Shown: piece after piece, positions 49,645-60,441 of the stretch
How positions within the stretch are numbered: the first letter of the stretch is position 1
Layout: the number at the start of each line of letters is the position of its first letter
NCBI RefSeq assembly: GCF_004376845.1
Contig: NZ_SNUW01000006.1
Location: 1-64,000, forward strand
DNA from: Psychromonas algarum
GTDB lineage: Bacteria; Pseudomonadota; Gammaproteobacteria; Enterobacterales; Psychromonadaceae
Direction: 5' to 3'
Length of the DNA: 64,000 bases
Notes under the pieces: model-generated
The model's database searches: none
The model's input: the letters and a program-made list of their open reading frames with translations, nothing else
What the model was told of the DNA's origin: nothing
Position numbers and translations under genes: made by a program

Positions 49645-50205
49645 TTATTTAATGAGTTGCTTAATGCCAGCAGTTACAACAAAAACACGATCCGCTAAAG
49701 TGGCTACTTGTTGGTTTAATTCACCTAATTGATCTGCATAACGTCGCTGCAAAGGTGTTTCACCGATCAACCCACAACCGACTTCCCCACTGACAATAAT
49801 GACATCACATGTAGCGCTTTGTAAAAATGAGAGAAAAGATTCTTTTTGCTGCTCAAAAGACAGTAGATTCTCATGCAATGATTTATTAACTGATAAATAC
49901 CAACCAACCCAAGTTGAAAGGCATTCGATTAATAAAATATGGTTGGGTGTATTTAGAAGGTTTAAAACAGAAAGTAAGTCAGTATTTTTATAATCCAGCT
50001 CATAAGTAGATAAAACTTGAGGAAAACGAGACTGACGAGTTTTTTGATGTTGCTGTATTCGAGAAATAGTTTCTTCGCCAAAGGCAACACTGGTTGCTAT
50101 ATAAGCAGGATGTAATGAAGGATTATCGGCAAGTTGTTGAATAAGTAAATTTTCAGCAGCATCACTTTTTCCACTGCGAACACCACCAATCAATAATTGA
50201 ATCAT
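49645..50205 (-). CDS. cobU: adenosylcobinamide kinase / adenosylcobinamide-phosphate guanylyltransferase
   Basis: 186 residues from the ATG at 50205, giving MIQLLIGGVRSGKS at the N-terminus, the family's P-loop. An ATG at 50268 lies inside a terminator and cannot be the start. The conserved segments IATSVAFGEE, ECLSTWVG and VSGEVGCGLIGETPLQRRYADQLG are present. It phosphorylates and then guanylylates adenosylcobinamide in the nucleotide-loop pathway of cobalamin. No other cobalamin gene is in the window, suggesting salvage. Confidence 0.93.
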   Translation of the reverse strand: MIQLLIGGVRSGKSDAAENLLIQQLADNPSLHPAYIATSVAFGEETISRIQQHQKTRQSRFPQVLSTYELDYKNTDLLSVLNLLNTPNHILLIECLSTWVGWYLSVNKSLHENLLSFEQQKESFLSFLQSATCDVIIVSGEVGCGLIGETPLQRRYADQLGELNQQVATLADRVFVVTAGIKQLIK

Positions 50206-50251
50206 AACTACCCACTTATTTACGTCTGTTACCATATAAAACAGCTTGAAC

Positions 50252-50285
50252 GAAAAAAGGCTTCTCAAATGAGAAGCCTTTTTTC
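50252..50285. terminator. terminator of tRNA-Ser copy A
   Basis: A 15-bp perfect stem (core AAGGCTTCTC with GAGAAGCCTT, flanked by six A and six T) with an AAAT loop, 6 bases downstream of the tRNA. It overlaps the region just upstream of cobU. Confidence 0.9.
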
Positions 50286-50291
50286 TTAATG

Positions 50292-50382
50292 TGGCGGAGG
50301 AGGAGAGATTTGAACTCTCGGAGAGCTATTAACCCTCGCTGGTTTTCAAGACCAGTGCATTCAGCCGCTCTGCCACCCCTCC
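50292..50382 (-). tRNA. tRNA-Ser(UGA), copy A
   Basis: 91-base gene including CCA, with a long variable arm typical of serine tRNAs. The anticodon loop CTTGAAA gives UGA, as in E. coli serT. The sequence is identical to copy B at 55491. Upstream on the minus strand, TTTACA and TATTAT with a 17-base spacer make a likely promoter. Confidence 0.97.
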
Positions 50383-50515
50383 GCAGAACGAAACGAATAA
50401 TATAGTAAAATATTTCGAGTGTAAAACAATACACGCTGAAAAAAGTTCAACTGCCGAATAAACCACCAATAGAGCAGAAATAAGCTTCAATATAAAACCA
50501 TGATCACGTTAATCA

Positions 50516-50818
50516 TTAGTTTTCACTCTGACAATTCCAACAGATTTCAAATACAGACTCATTATGTTCAGAGCAATGCTCACAAACCCAATCAATGTCT
50601 CCCTTACTGCTTTGTAATGAATTTGCAATGACTTGTGCTCGCTCAAAATCAGCATTATCAAAAACCCACACTTCAGGCCAAGCATCAAAAACAGAAACTC
50701 CTCCTATGGCTCCTTGTGAAAACTCATTTTTGATAAAAGTATTGATTCCTTGTGCTTCGAGAATATTTTTTAAGTTATTGGTTATAAAGATATTTTCATT
50801 GGTGTATATCATTTTCAT
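50516..50818 (-). CDS. DUF2007-type protein with C-terminal zinc ribbon
   Basis: 100 residues. Residues about 1-72 resemble DUF2007 (putative signal-transducing small protein; segments LKNILEAQGINTFIKNE and GGVSVFDAWPEVWV). The C-terminus has two CxxC knuckles, WVCEHCSEHNESVFEICWNCQSE, a short zinc-binding ribbon. Start is ATG 50818, six bases after GGGGA. Function is unknown. Confidence 0.7.
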   Translation of the reverse strand: MKMIYTNENIFITNNLKNILEAQGINTFIKNEFSQGAIGGVSVFDAWPEVWVFDNADFERAQVIANSLQSSKGDIDWVCEHCSEHNESVFEICWNCQSEN

Positions 50819-50871
50819 ATTAAATCCCCGTAACCCAGTTCCAGATTGAAAGTAGAAAAATCTAAATTGGA

Positions 50872-50911
50872 ATAAAAAACTCTATTATTAGTTGTTACTA
50901 GAATAGAGTTT
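50872..50911 (-). terminator. terminator of yciN
   Basis: AAACTCTATT and AATAGAGTTT, 10-bp stem with a 15-base loop, followed on the minus strand by TTTTTTATT. Confidence 0.8.
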
Positions 50912-50964
50912 AATTGAAGTATTGGTAAGATGATTGATTAGAAAATATTTTATAAAGGCTACTT

Positions 50965-51216
50965 TCAATCAATTAATGTGTATTTATTAGAAAAATGGTG
51001 ACAAAGCCATTTATATAAATTGAAAGCAGTCATACTCCTTGCTGTAGGTAATCCATTTTCATCTAAAAATGATTCACCTTTAAAGGTAATTACACCATGT
51101 TGAGTAGCAACACTTTCTACCTTAATACCTTCGATAAAATCTTCATGCTCAGGTAACTGTGCATTAGCTAATGCGATTAAATCTGCACTTTGAATCGCTT
51201 GCTTATCATCACTCAT
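50965..51216 (-). CDS. yciN: YciN-family small protein (DUF2498)
   Basis: 83 residues, the length of E. coli YciN. Shared features from memory are EHEDFIEGI in the first half and FLDENGLPTARSMTAFNLYKWL in the second, ending KYTLID. The function of YciN is not established. It has its own upstream region and terminator. Confidence 0.8.
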   Translation of the reverse strand: MSDDKQAIQSADLIALANAQLPEHEDFIEGIKVESVATQHGVITFKGESFLDENGLPTARSMTAFNLYKWLCHHFSNKYTLID

Positions 51217-51382
51217 TGTTTAATTCCTTCTTATCATAATAATTAAATAATATATTACCCAGAGTAACTGTTAAACCGCAAGTTAAAGAGAATAGATATT
51301 ATAGAGAATTTCTTCGCTAGATATTTATATTATAAATGTATCGCGAAATGCATCTTTATTTAAATAACTAATTAGCAGTTTT

Positions 51383-52381
51383 TTACTGAGATAGATAACA
51401 AGCCATCAAGTGTGCTTCAAGCTTATTATCTAATTGTTGACTGATAATCTCAATTCGACTCTCTTTCACGCTATCTAATGCCATTTCTTGTAAAGATTCA
51501 TGCGTGGCGTTGTAAGCAAACATACCTTTATCAGTAATAAAAACACCTTTCATGCGTTCTACTTTTAAAGAGTTTAAAAAGATAAATAATTTTTTGTAAT
51601 TAAACTCAATCTGCGGAGAAAAACGCCACCCCACACTATTAAATCCTTCACCTTGATTGGCCGATTTAATAAAACCACATGCAGGGATAACGATCTCTGT
51701 TGCTAATGATTTTTTTACTTCATGATGATGGGAATGTGGAGCAGCAACCTTAATGGCACTTTTACCTATTAACTGTGAATACGCGATGTTGCCATATTCT
51801 GCAAAAATAACCGACACATTTTCTTTTCCTTGCGCCTTGGCATAGGCCATTAAGCATGTTTTATCTGCTTCTTGATATAAATCTGCTTTACTACCCACCA
51901 ACGTATCAGCAATCGCTATTTGCTGATTAAATGTAGCATGCTCGGTATATCGAGTATCATGTAAATTCCGAGCATCTATTAAGGTCAATGTTTTTTGTAA
52001 AGAAAGCGTTTGTTGATAATGCTCTGCTGACAATACCTGTAAAATTTCTTTAGGGTGACCTAGCCCAGTTGGTTCAATTAACAAACGATCTGGTTTTGCA
52101 TTTTTCAAAAGCTGATTCAACGCAACTTGCATCGGCAAACCAGCAGCACAGCACATACACCCCCCCGGCACTTCTCGAATAAATATGCCCTGCTCTTTGG
52201 TATGCTTGCCCGTTAAAAAACTACCATCAACACCTATTTCGCCAAATTCATTAACTAAAACAGCCCACCTTTCATCAGCAGGTTTATTTTTTAATAGATG
52301 TAAAATTGCCGATGTTTTACCTGAGCCTAAAAAGCCAGTAATGATATTAGTAGGCACACCTTGAATCATCTCTTTGTTCAT
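51383..52381 (-). CDS. COG0523 (CobW/YjiA-type) GTPase, putative zinc metallochaperone
   Basis: 332 residues. The G3E-family GTPase has Walker A GFLGSGKT (16-23), the metal-binding CxCC motif GGCMCC (75-78) and a histidine-rich segment HSHHHE (about 218-223), with a CobW C-terminal domain after it. COG0523 proteins under Zur control hand zinc to essential enzymes when zinc is scarce (established in several bacteria). It lies 17 bases after the MerC-like gene, and the pair sits behind a Zur-type operator. Specificity for zinc is inferred from the operator. Confidence 0.85.
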   Translation of the reverse strand: MNKEMIQGVPTNIITGFLGSGKTSAILHLLKNKPADERWAVLVNEFGEIGVDGSFLTGKHTKEQGIFIREVPGGCMCCAAGLPMQVALNQLLKNAKPDRLLIEPTGLGHPKEILQVLSAEHYQQTLSLQKTLTLIDARNLHDTRYTEHATFNQQIAIADTLVGSKADLYQEADKTCLMAYAKAQGKENVSVIFAEYGNIAYSQLIGKSAIKVAAPHSHHHEVKKSLATEIVIPACGFIKSANQGEGFNSVGWRFSPQIEFNYKKLFIFLNSLKVERMKGVFITDKGMFAYNATHESLQEMALDSVKESRIEIISQQLDNKLEAHLMACYLSQ

Positions 52382-52398
52382 TTATATCTTCTTTATTA

Positions 52399-52821
52399 TT
52401 AATGCTCTGAACAATCACAGCTATCATCTTTGTGTTTGTCCTCATGTTCACGGCATAAACGAAAATTCCAACAATGCCCAATGGCTAAAAGCGTTGCACC
52501 AGCTAAAGTCATTATTTTTTCACCTAAATGGCCAAATAAATATTCCCCCAACACAACAGCTAATACTAATAATAACAACCCACTGATCCCTAAAGCAATT
52601 AAACGATAATTTTTGTGTTTTTTACAACCTAATGTCAATGCATAAATACTGGTTGGTAACACGGCAAACACCATCCAAGCATGGAAAGCCTCGTTTCCTA
52701 ACTGGACAGCTATCGTACTAGGCACTAAAACCAACAAAAAAGGTAACAGCAAACAGTGGATGGCGCATAACATGGATAAACCGATAGATAGTTTATCTGT
52801 GAAGGCTTGTATTGATTTCAT
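52399..52821 (-). CDS. MerC-domain membrane protein with metal-binding tail
   Basis: 140 residues with four hydrophobic segments. An N-terminal CAIHCLLLPF motif (residues about 19-28) matches MerC-type small transporters. The cytoplasmic C-terminus is rich in Cys, His and Asp (CREHEDKHKDDSCDCSEH), likely to bind a metal. Cotranscribed with the COG0523 GTPase. In marine gammaproteobacteria such pairs are often Zur-controlled (from memory), so zinc rather than mercury is the likely substrate. That is inference. Confidence 0.78.
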   Translation of the reverse strand: MKSIQAFTDKLSIGLSMLCAIHCLLLPFLLVLVPSTIAVQLGNEAFHAWMVFAVLPTSIYALTLGCKKHKNYRLIALGISGLLLLVLAVVLGEYLFGHLGEKIMTLAGATLLAIGHCWNFRLCREHEDKHKDDSCDCSEH

Positions 52822-52922
52822 TCTATTTTCCTAATATTTATTAATGCCGATGGGTGGCTGATAATTAAACATAAAGTCTATCTTCAATAACAAATCGAAG
52901 ATCTAATCACCAAACTTCATTT

Positions 52923-52937
52923 TGTTATAATATAACA
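52923..52937. promoter_or_regulatory. Zur box upstream of the MerC-like/COG0523 pair
   Basis: TGTTATAATATAACA is a perfect 7-1-7 palindrome and matches the gammaproteobacterial Zur operator core (GTTATANTATAAC, as at E. coli znu). It also covers the likely -10 region about 100 bases before the MerC-like start codon, so Zur with zinc should repress the pair. Confidence 0.8.
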
Positions 52938-52956
52938 CTTAGCAGCAACAAACAAT

Positions 52957-52975
52957 AAAATCGATACTCATTATC
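52957..52975. promoter_or_regulatory. Fur-like site near the Zur box
   Basis: On the minus strand GATAATGAGTATCGATTTT matches the Fur consensus at 13 of 19 positions, strongly in its first half. It lies 20 bases upstream of the Zur box. The weak second half makes this uncertain. Confidence 0.3.
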
Positions 52976-53110
52976 ATTTACTCGTATTTTGAAGTTTTTC
53001 TACCTATTACTGCATAAAAAGAAGTAAACCTCGCCCAATTTTGGTGCAATGATGTAAATGAAATTGCATTTACCACATAAAAAATACCATCAAGCCCTCG
53101 CACATAATAT

Positions 53111-53128
53111 AAAAAGCCTTATGGCTTT
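53111..53128 (-). terminator. terminator-like hairpin with no gene upstream
   Basis: AAAGCC and GGCTTT stem with a TTAT loop, followed on the minus strand by TTTTTATATT. Nothing annotated on the minus strand between it and 53467 would use it. Confidence 0.4.
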
Positions 53129-53467
53129 ATCCAACCAGCTATATATAAGGTTTGTTCAGTGCGCTAATAAAGATGATATGAATGACATCATTAGGCTGCC
53201 CATTCCATGATAAAGCAGTTATTGGAGGTTTTTAGGGAAGATTAAGTACGCTATAAATACGTAATTTAAAATAAAATTGTATATAGCACCTGTTTGTACT
53301 GGTCACTATAAATAGCATATTAATTTTTTAAATAATCGAGTACTATTTTCTGGTCTTCTTATTGCATCCAATATTTAGATAGTTTTTTTAAACTTTCCTG
53401 GGTTGTTATAGAACTAACGATAACAAACATTTTTATTAACATCGCATCTTTATGGATTAATCATTTT

Positions 53468-54283
53468 ATGACTTCATTCTTTAAAAAATTAGTACCGACA
53501 TTAACACTATGTAGTGTATTAACGAGTCCACTCACCTTCGCTAATGAACCTGTTAATACAAATCCATTATCCTATGCAGTTGCTTGGAAACAAACATCAG
53601 CTGAATACGAAGCACTTTATTATCAAGGTTTCAATATTGCTCGTATGCATGTGGAAATGGCATTAGCAAAACATAAAAAAGGCGACAAACCGTTAGCTAT
53701 TGTTTCTGACTTTGATGACACACTAGTACTACCACTCGATTATTGGGCAACATTAATTAATAAAAATATCGACTTTTTTGATGATGCAATTTGGGACGAT
53801 TGGATACCAAAAAATAAAATGGTGCCATCACCTGGTGCAAAAGAGTTTTTAGCATTCTGCCAAGAAAATAACGTTGAAATTTTTTATATCACTAGCCGAG
53901 AGCAAGGTGAAAAAACCTATGAGTATGCGCTAGGCAATATTAAAAATTTAGGTTTTCCATTGAAGGACAAAAGCCACCTGACTGTTTTACGTGATACATC
54001 AAACAAAGAGACACGCCAAAATGAAATTATGAAAGATCACAATGTTGTAGTTTTTCTTGGGGATAGTTTGAATGATTTCCGCCGTAAATATTATGTAAAA
54101 GGCGATGTGGCAGGCCGTAAAGCAAAAATGCAAGAAGATCGTGCATTATATGGTCAGAAATATGTATTGTTCCCTAACCCAACTGATGGGCATTGGATGG
54201 CAAGTATTTTTGGAGAATCAGAGCCTAAAGCAAGCGATGCAAACCGCGCAAAGTTAAAGCAAGCTGCAGCTAATAAGCTTTAA
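53468..54283 (+). CDS. class C acid phosphatase / e(P4)-like HAD phosphatase, secreted
   Basis: 271 residues. Signal peptide residues 1-25 end TFA; a cysteine at 15 is not in a convincing lipobox, so lipid attachment is doubtful. The HAD nucleophile motif is DFDDT at 81-85 (family form is usually DxDET), with TSRE and FLGDSLNDF later. The e(P4) group dephosphorylates nucleotides such as NMN and AMP in the periplasm, which helps take up nucleosides. Single gene with a long upstream gap. Confidence 0.85.
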   Translation: MTSFFKKLVPTLTLCSVLTSPLTFANEPVNTNPLSYAVAWKQTSAEYEALYYQGFNIARMHVEMALAKHKKGDKPLAIVSDFDDTLVLPLDYWATLINKNIDFFDDAIWDDWIPKNKMVPSPGAKEFLAFCQENNVEIFYITSREQGEKTYEYALGNIKNLGFPLKDKSHLTVLRDTSNKETRQNEIMKDHNVVVFLGDSLNDFRRKYYVKGDVAGRKAKMQEDRALYGQKYVLFPNPTDGHWMASIFGESEPKASDANRAKLKQAAANKL

Positions 54284-54292
54284 ATAAAACAA

Positions 54293-54326
54293 GGTGAACG
54301 CTTTAAAATAATTGGTAGCGTTCACC
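54293..54326 (+). terminator. hairpin after the phosphatase gene
   Basis: GGTGAACGCT and AGCGTTCACC, a perfect 10-bp stem with a 14-base loop, 10 bases after the stop codon. No T-run follows, so it may be a transcript-end stabiliser. Confidence 0.5.
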
Positions 54327-54501
54327 GATTAATGTAATTTCGAGCACACATTTGGAGTGATTTTTGATCACTATTTACTAAAAAAGCACTTCTTATCTGA
54401 TCTCATGTAATAACCATAAGAATTTGATTTACATTGTTTTATTGTCAATTAATAGATACTCTGAAATAGATTAATCTGTTTTATTAAAGGAATATTGATA
54501 A

Positions 54502-55131
54502 ATGAAAACTATTCTATGTTTTGGCGATTCTAATACTTGGGGTTACTCTCCAGATTTAGAACGACGTTATAATGAATATGAACGTTGGACTATGCTGCTG
54601 CAGTCTCAACTAATGAATAAGTATCGAATTATTGAAGAAGGATTAAATAGCCGTACTACGGTATTTGATGACCCATTTGAAGCAGGTAAAAATGGGTTAG
54701 ATTATTTACTTCCTTGTTTAGGAAGCCATCACCCTGATTTAGTACTTATAATGCTTGGTACTAATGATTTAAAGTCTAGATATCATGTTACCGCTAGCGA
54801 TATCTCTAAGGGTGCAGCACGTTTAGTTGAAGTTGTGAAAAACTTTAAAAATAATTTTATGGAAAAACCTCCAGAAGTATTATTGATTTCCCCTGCACAT
54901 GTATTAGAGCTAGATAATGGCAAAGAAGGTTGGGATGGTGCTCAAGCTAAATCTGAACAGTTTGCTTATTACTATGAATTACGTGCTCAAGAACTTGAGT
55001 GTCATTTTTTAGATGCCGCTGAGTTTATTGAACCTTGCGCTAAAGAGGGAATACATTGGCATGCGGAGCAACATCAAAAGCTTGCTAATAAATTGAGTGA
55101 ATTGATCCCGACGCTATTATCATCAAGCTAA
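54502..55131 (+). CDS. SGNH/GDSL-family hydrolase
   Basis: 209 residues, no signal peptide. Block I is CFGDSNTWG (nucleophile Ser10), block II contains EEGLNSRTT (Gly), block III is LGTND (Asn about 94) and the last block is EGIHW (residues 182-186) with His185. In this arylesterase-like subgroup the last block normally reads DGxH; here the acid is Glu182. Members cleave esters of small acyl chains; the natural substrate is unknown. Upstream AAAGGA supports the start. Confidence 0.85.
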   Translation: MKTILCFGDSNTWGYSPDLERRYNEYERWTMLLQSQLMNKYRIIEEGLNSRTTVFDDPFEAGKNGLDYLLPCLGSHHPDLVLIMLGTNDLKSRYHVTASDISKGAARLVEVVKNFKNNFMEKPPEVLLISPAHVLELDNGKEGWDGAQAKSEQFAYYYELRAQELECHFLDAAEFIEPCAKEGIHWHAEQHQKLANKLSELIPTLLSSS

Positions 55132-55221
55132 GATTGAAGCAACTTCAATACGATTGTTATTGTCTCGATGACTAAATTTCCGAACTCATCTACCAACACA
55201 AACTCACCTACAAGCAATAAA

Positions 55222-55248
55222 ATAAGGGTATAATTCAATTACCCTTAT
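55222..55248 (+). terminator. probable terminator of the SGNH hydrolase gene
   Basis: ATAAGGGTA and TACCCTTAT, 9-bp stem with a 9-base loop, followed by CTTCTTAAT. Confidence 0.5.
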
Positions 55249-55450
55249 CTTCTTAATAACTACTGCCCTGATATATATGCTTATAGCGATTATATTAAAT
55301 AAATTATCCAAATTTCACACTGAAAAATGACTTAGCTTAAGGTGTAATTTGAGTAAAAGTTAATATCTGCAGTAGGCAATAAAAATTGCAATACAGTCAA
55401 TAATGGATGGAAGATAGTAGGAGAATGTTAAATTGGTATTCTAGAAAGCA

Positions 55451-55484
55451 AAAGGCCTGAATATCATGAGATATTCAGGCCTTT
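55451..55484 (-). terminator. terminator of tRNA-Ser copy B
   Basis: AAAGGCCTGAATATC and its exact complement, a 15-bp stem with a 4-base loop, 6 bases after the tRNA, then TTTTGCTTTC on the minus strand. Its sequence differs from the terminator of copy A. Confidence 0.8.
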
Positions 55485-55490
55485 CAAATG

Positions 55491-55581
55491 TGGCGGAGGA
55501 GGAGAGATTTGAACTCTCGGAGAGCTATTAACCCTCGCTGGTTTTCAAGACCAGTGCATTCAGCCGCTCTGCCACCCCTCC
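55491..55581 (-). tRNA. tRNA-Ser(UGA), copy B
   Basis: 91-base gene including CCA, identical to copy A at 50292. Upstream, TTTACA and TATTAT with an 18-base spacer form a likely promoter. The immediate 5' flank (TTCTGC) is also shared between the copies. Confidence 0.97.
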
Positions 55582-58712
<3,131 letters not shown>

Positions 58713-58800
58713 TTCGTTAAGAGAATAAAAGTAATCAGTTAAAACTAAGTCATATAAGCACTTTAATAAAAAGTGGTTTATATGGCTTAATCTTCATTAG

Positions 58801-58836
58801 ACCTCTTATTGTTATTGATAAGAGGTTTATTTTTAA
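58801..58836 (+). terminator. terminator of leuS
   Basis: ACCTCTTAT and ATAAGAGGT, 9-bp stem with an 8-base loop, followed by TTATTTTT. Confidence 0.75.
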
Positions 58837-58894
58837 CAATAGATAGTCATAATAGACACTTCTAATACTAATCTAATTCAGCAAAAGGCTTTTT

Positions 58895-59422
58895 ATGCAA
58901 TTATTCAACTCTCAAGCTTTTTACCGCAACACTTTGTTATTATTACTGATAATGACAACATTATTATTAAGTGGTTGTGGGTTTCATCTCAAACATGAGA
59001 ACGGTTTAATTGAAAAATTTCCAGAAATTTATCTACAAACAAATAACCCTAAGGGTGAATTAACTCGCTTAGTAAAAATGCGTTTGCGTGGTGCTGGCAT
59101 TAAAATATTAACAGAGCCAAGTCCAGATGCCGCAGTCTTAAGATTGATCTCAGAGCGTAGCAGTGAACGTACCGTTTCTTTATATGCAAATGCACAAAAT
59201 GCAGAAAAAGAAATTGGTTACACAATGGCCTATTCATTAAAAATGCCTCGTTATACTGCAAAAGATTTTAATGTAAATATCTATCGAGATTTCTTAGATA
59301 ACCCTTCACAAGCACTCGCAAAATCACGTGAATCTGAATTATTAACAAAAGAATTACGCGGCCTTGCAGCTGATCATGTAATGGCGACGATGCTGAGTAT
59401 GAAAGATGAATCGGTTGAGTAA
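58895..59422 (+). CDS. lptE: LPS-assembly lipoprotein LptE
   Basis: 175 residues. Lipoprotein signal with lipobox LSGC, acylated Cys28, after a hydrophobic stretch of leucines. The sequence after it, CGFHLKHENGL, is typical of LptE (RlpB). It plugs the LptD barrel in the outer membrane and completes LPS export. The holA start is 6 bases after its stop, so lptE, holA and nadD form an operon, as in E. coli. Confidence 0.92.
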   Translation: MQLFNSQAFYRNTLLLLLIMTTLLLSGCGFHLKHENGLIEKFPEIYLQTNNPKGELTRLVKMRLRGAGIKILTEPSPDAAVLRLISERSSERTVSLYANAQNAEKEIGYTMAYSLKMPRYTAKDFNVNIYRDFLDNPSQALAKSRESELLTKELRGLAADHVMATMLSMKDESVE

Positions 59423-59428
59423 TTTTTA

Positions 59429-60427
59429 ATGCGTATTTATCCTGAACAATTAAATAACCACTTGCAACGAGCACTGCCAAGTTGCTGCTTAATTTTCGGT
59501 GATGAAGCGCTACTTAGCATTGAAGCATTAGAGCAAATTCAGCAATGCGCAAAACTGCAAGGTTTTTTAGAAAAATTTAGTTATAGCTTGGATGGTAATT
59601 TTGATAAAGACCAAATTTTCAGTCAGTTCAATACTCTTTCACTGTTTTCTGAAAAGCAAATAATTGAATTAACTCTCAGTAAAACAACAAAAGAAAATAC
59701 AGATTTTATTCGAGAAATAACGCCTCTATTAAATCCAGATATCATCTTAATTTTAAAAGGTCCTAAACTTAACAATCAGCAGTTAAAAAGTGTTTGGTTT
59801 AATAAGCTTGAGCAGCAAGGGCTTTTCATCTCAACAAACGCTTTATTACCACAACGTTTTCCACAGTGGTTATCCCAACGTCTTAAATTTGTTGAGCTAT
59901 CAGCAACGACAGAAGTAATTGATTTCTTAGCATTGCACTTTGAAGGTAATTTACTTGCCGCTAAACAAGAAATAGAAAAGTTATCTATTTTATTTCCAAA
60001 ACAACATTTACAGCTTCAACAAGTTGAACAAAGTATTACAACACATAATCATTTTAGTTTGTTTCAATGGGTGGATAGTTTATTAGCAGGTGATAGAGAT
60101 CGAAATGCTCGTATTATTAAGCAACTTCACGCAGAAGGTACCGAGCTTTTATTATTAAGTGCAACGCTTAACAGTGAAATTCAAAAACTACTCACTTTTT
60201 CATACCAGCTAAATAATCAATCATTAACGGCTTTGTTTAATCAACAAAAACCCAAATTATGGCCAGCGAAACAAGCTTTGATCACTAATGCATTAAAACG
60301 TTTAAATACTCAAAAATTAGAGAATATGTTAATTGATTGCGCGCAATTAGAGGTATCCGTTAAAGTAGAAAATAAAACAGATACATGGCTACAGTTAGAT
60401 GCAATCTGTTATCAGTTCTTACGTTAA
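59429..60427 (+). CDS. holA: DNA polymerase III delta subunit
   Basis: 332 residues. It opens the sliding clamp in the clamp-loader complex. The family N-terminus LNNHLQRALPSCCLIFGDEALLSIEALEQI and the segment HNHFSLFQWVDSLLAGD are recognisable. Low sequence conservation is normal in HolA; operon position after lptE and before nadD supports the call. Confidence 0.92.
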   Translation: MRIYPEQLNNHLQRALPSCCLIFGDEALLSIEALEQIQQCAKLQGFLEKFSYSLDGNFDKDQIFSQFNTLSLFSEKQIIELTLSKTTKENTDFIREITPLLNPDIILILKGPKLNNQQLKSVWFNKLEQQGLFISTNALLPQRFPQWLSQRLKFVELSATTEVIDFLALHFEGNLLAAKQEIEKLSILFPKQHLQLQQVEQSITTHNHFSLFQWVDSLLAGDRDRNARIIKQLHAEGTELLLLSATLNSEIQKLLTFSYQLNNQSLTALFNQQKPKLWPAKQALITNALKRLNTQKLENMLIDCAQLEVSVKVENKTDTWLQLDAICYQFLR

Positions 60428-60441
60428 AGGGAATAATAGGG

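Larger units (their letters stand above)
52822..53467. other. 646-base intergenic region between MerC-like and phosphatase genes
   Basis: No open frame looks coding. It holds a Zur-type palindrome (52923-52937), a Fur-like sequence (52957-52975) and a minus-strand terminator-like hairpin (53111-53128) with no gene feeding it. The last roughly 340 bases before the phosphatase gene are AT-rich and otherwise unexplained. Confidence 0.6.
55132..55490. other. intergenic region between SGNH gene and tRNA-Ser copy B
   Basis: 359 bases with no gene. It holds a hairpin that may end the SGNH transcript (55222-55248) and the tRNA-Ser terminator at its right end. I see nothing else. Confidence 0.5.

Noticed and set aside
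49645-50268. Longer cobU starting at 50268
   Set aside because: The extra codons run through the tRNA-Ser terminator hairpin; the ATG at 50205 gives the conserved N-terminus.
52399-52821. Mercury resistance operon
   Set aside because: Only a MerC-like protein is present, without merR, merT, merP or merA, and the promoter carries a Zur-type palindrome.
50292-55581. Genomic island with tRNA attachment sites
   Set aside because: No integrase or other mobility gene and both tRNAs are complete with their own promoters; kept only as a comparison question.
60385-60441. Upstream start for nadD
   Set aside because: It overlaps the end of holA and the extra residues do not fit the NadD family; the ATG at 60442 has a ribosome site.
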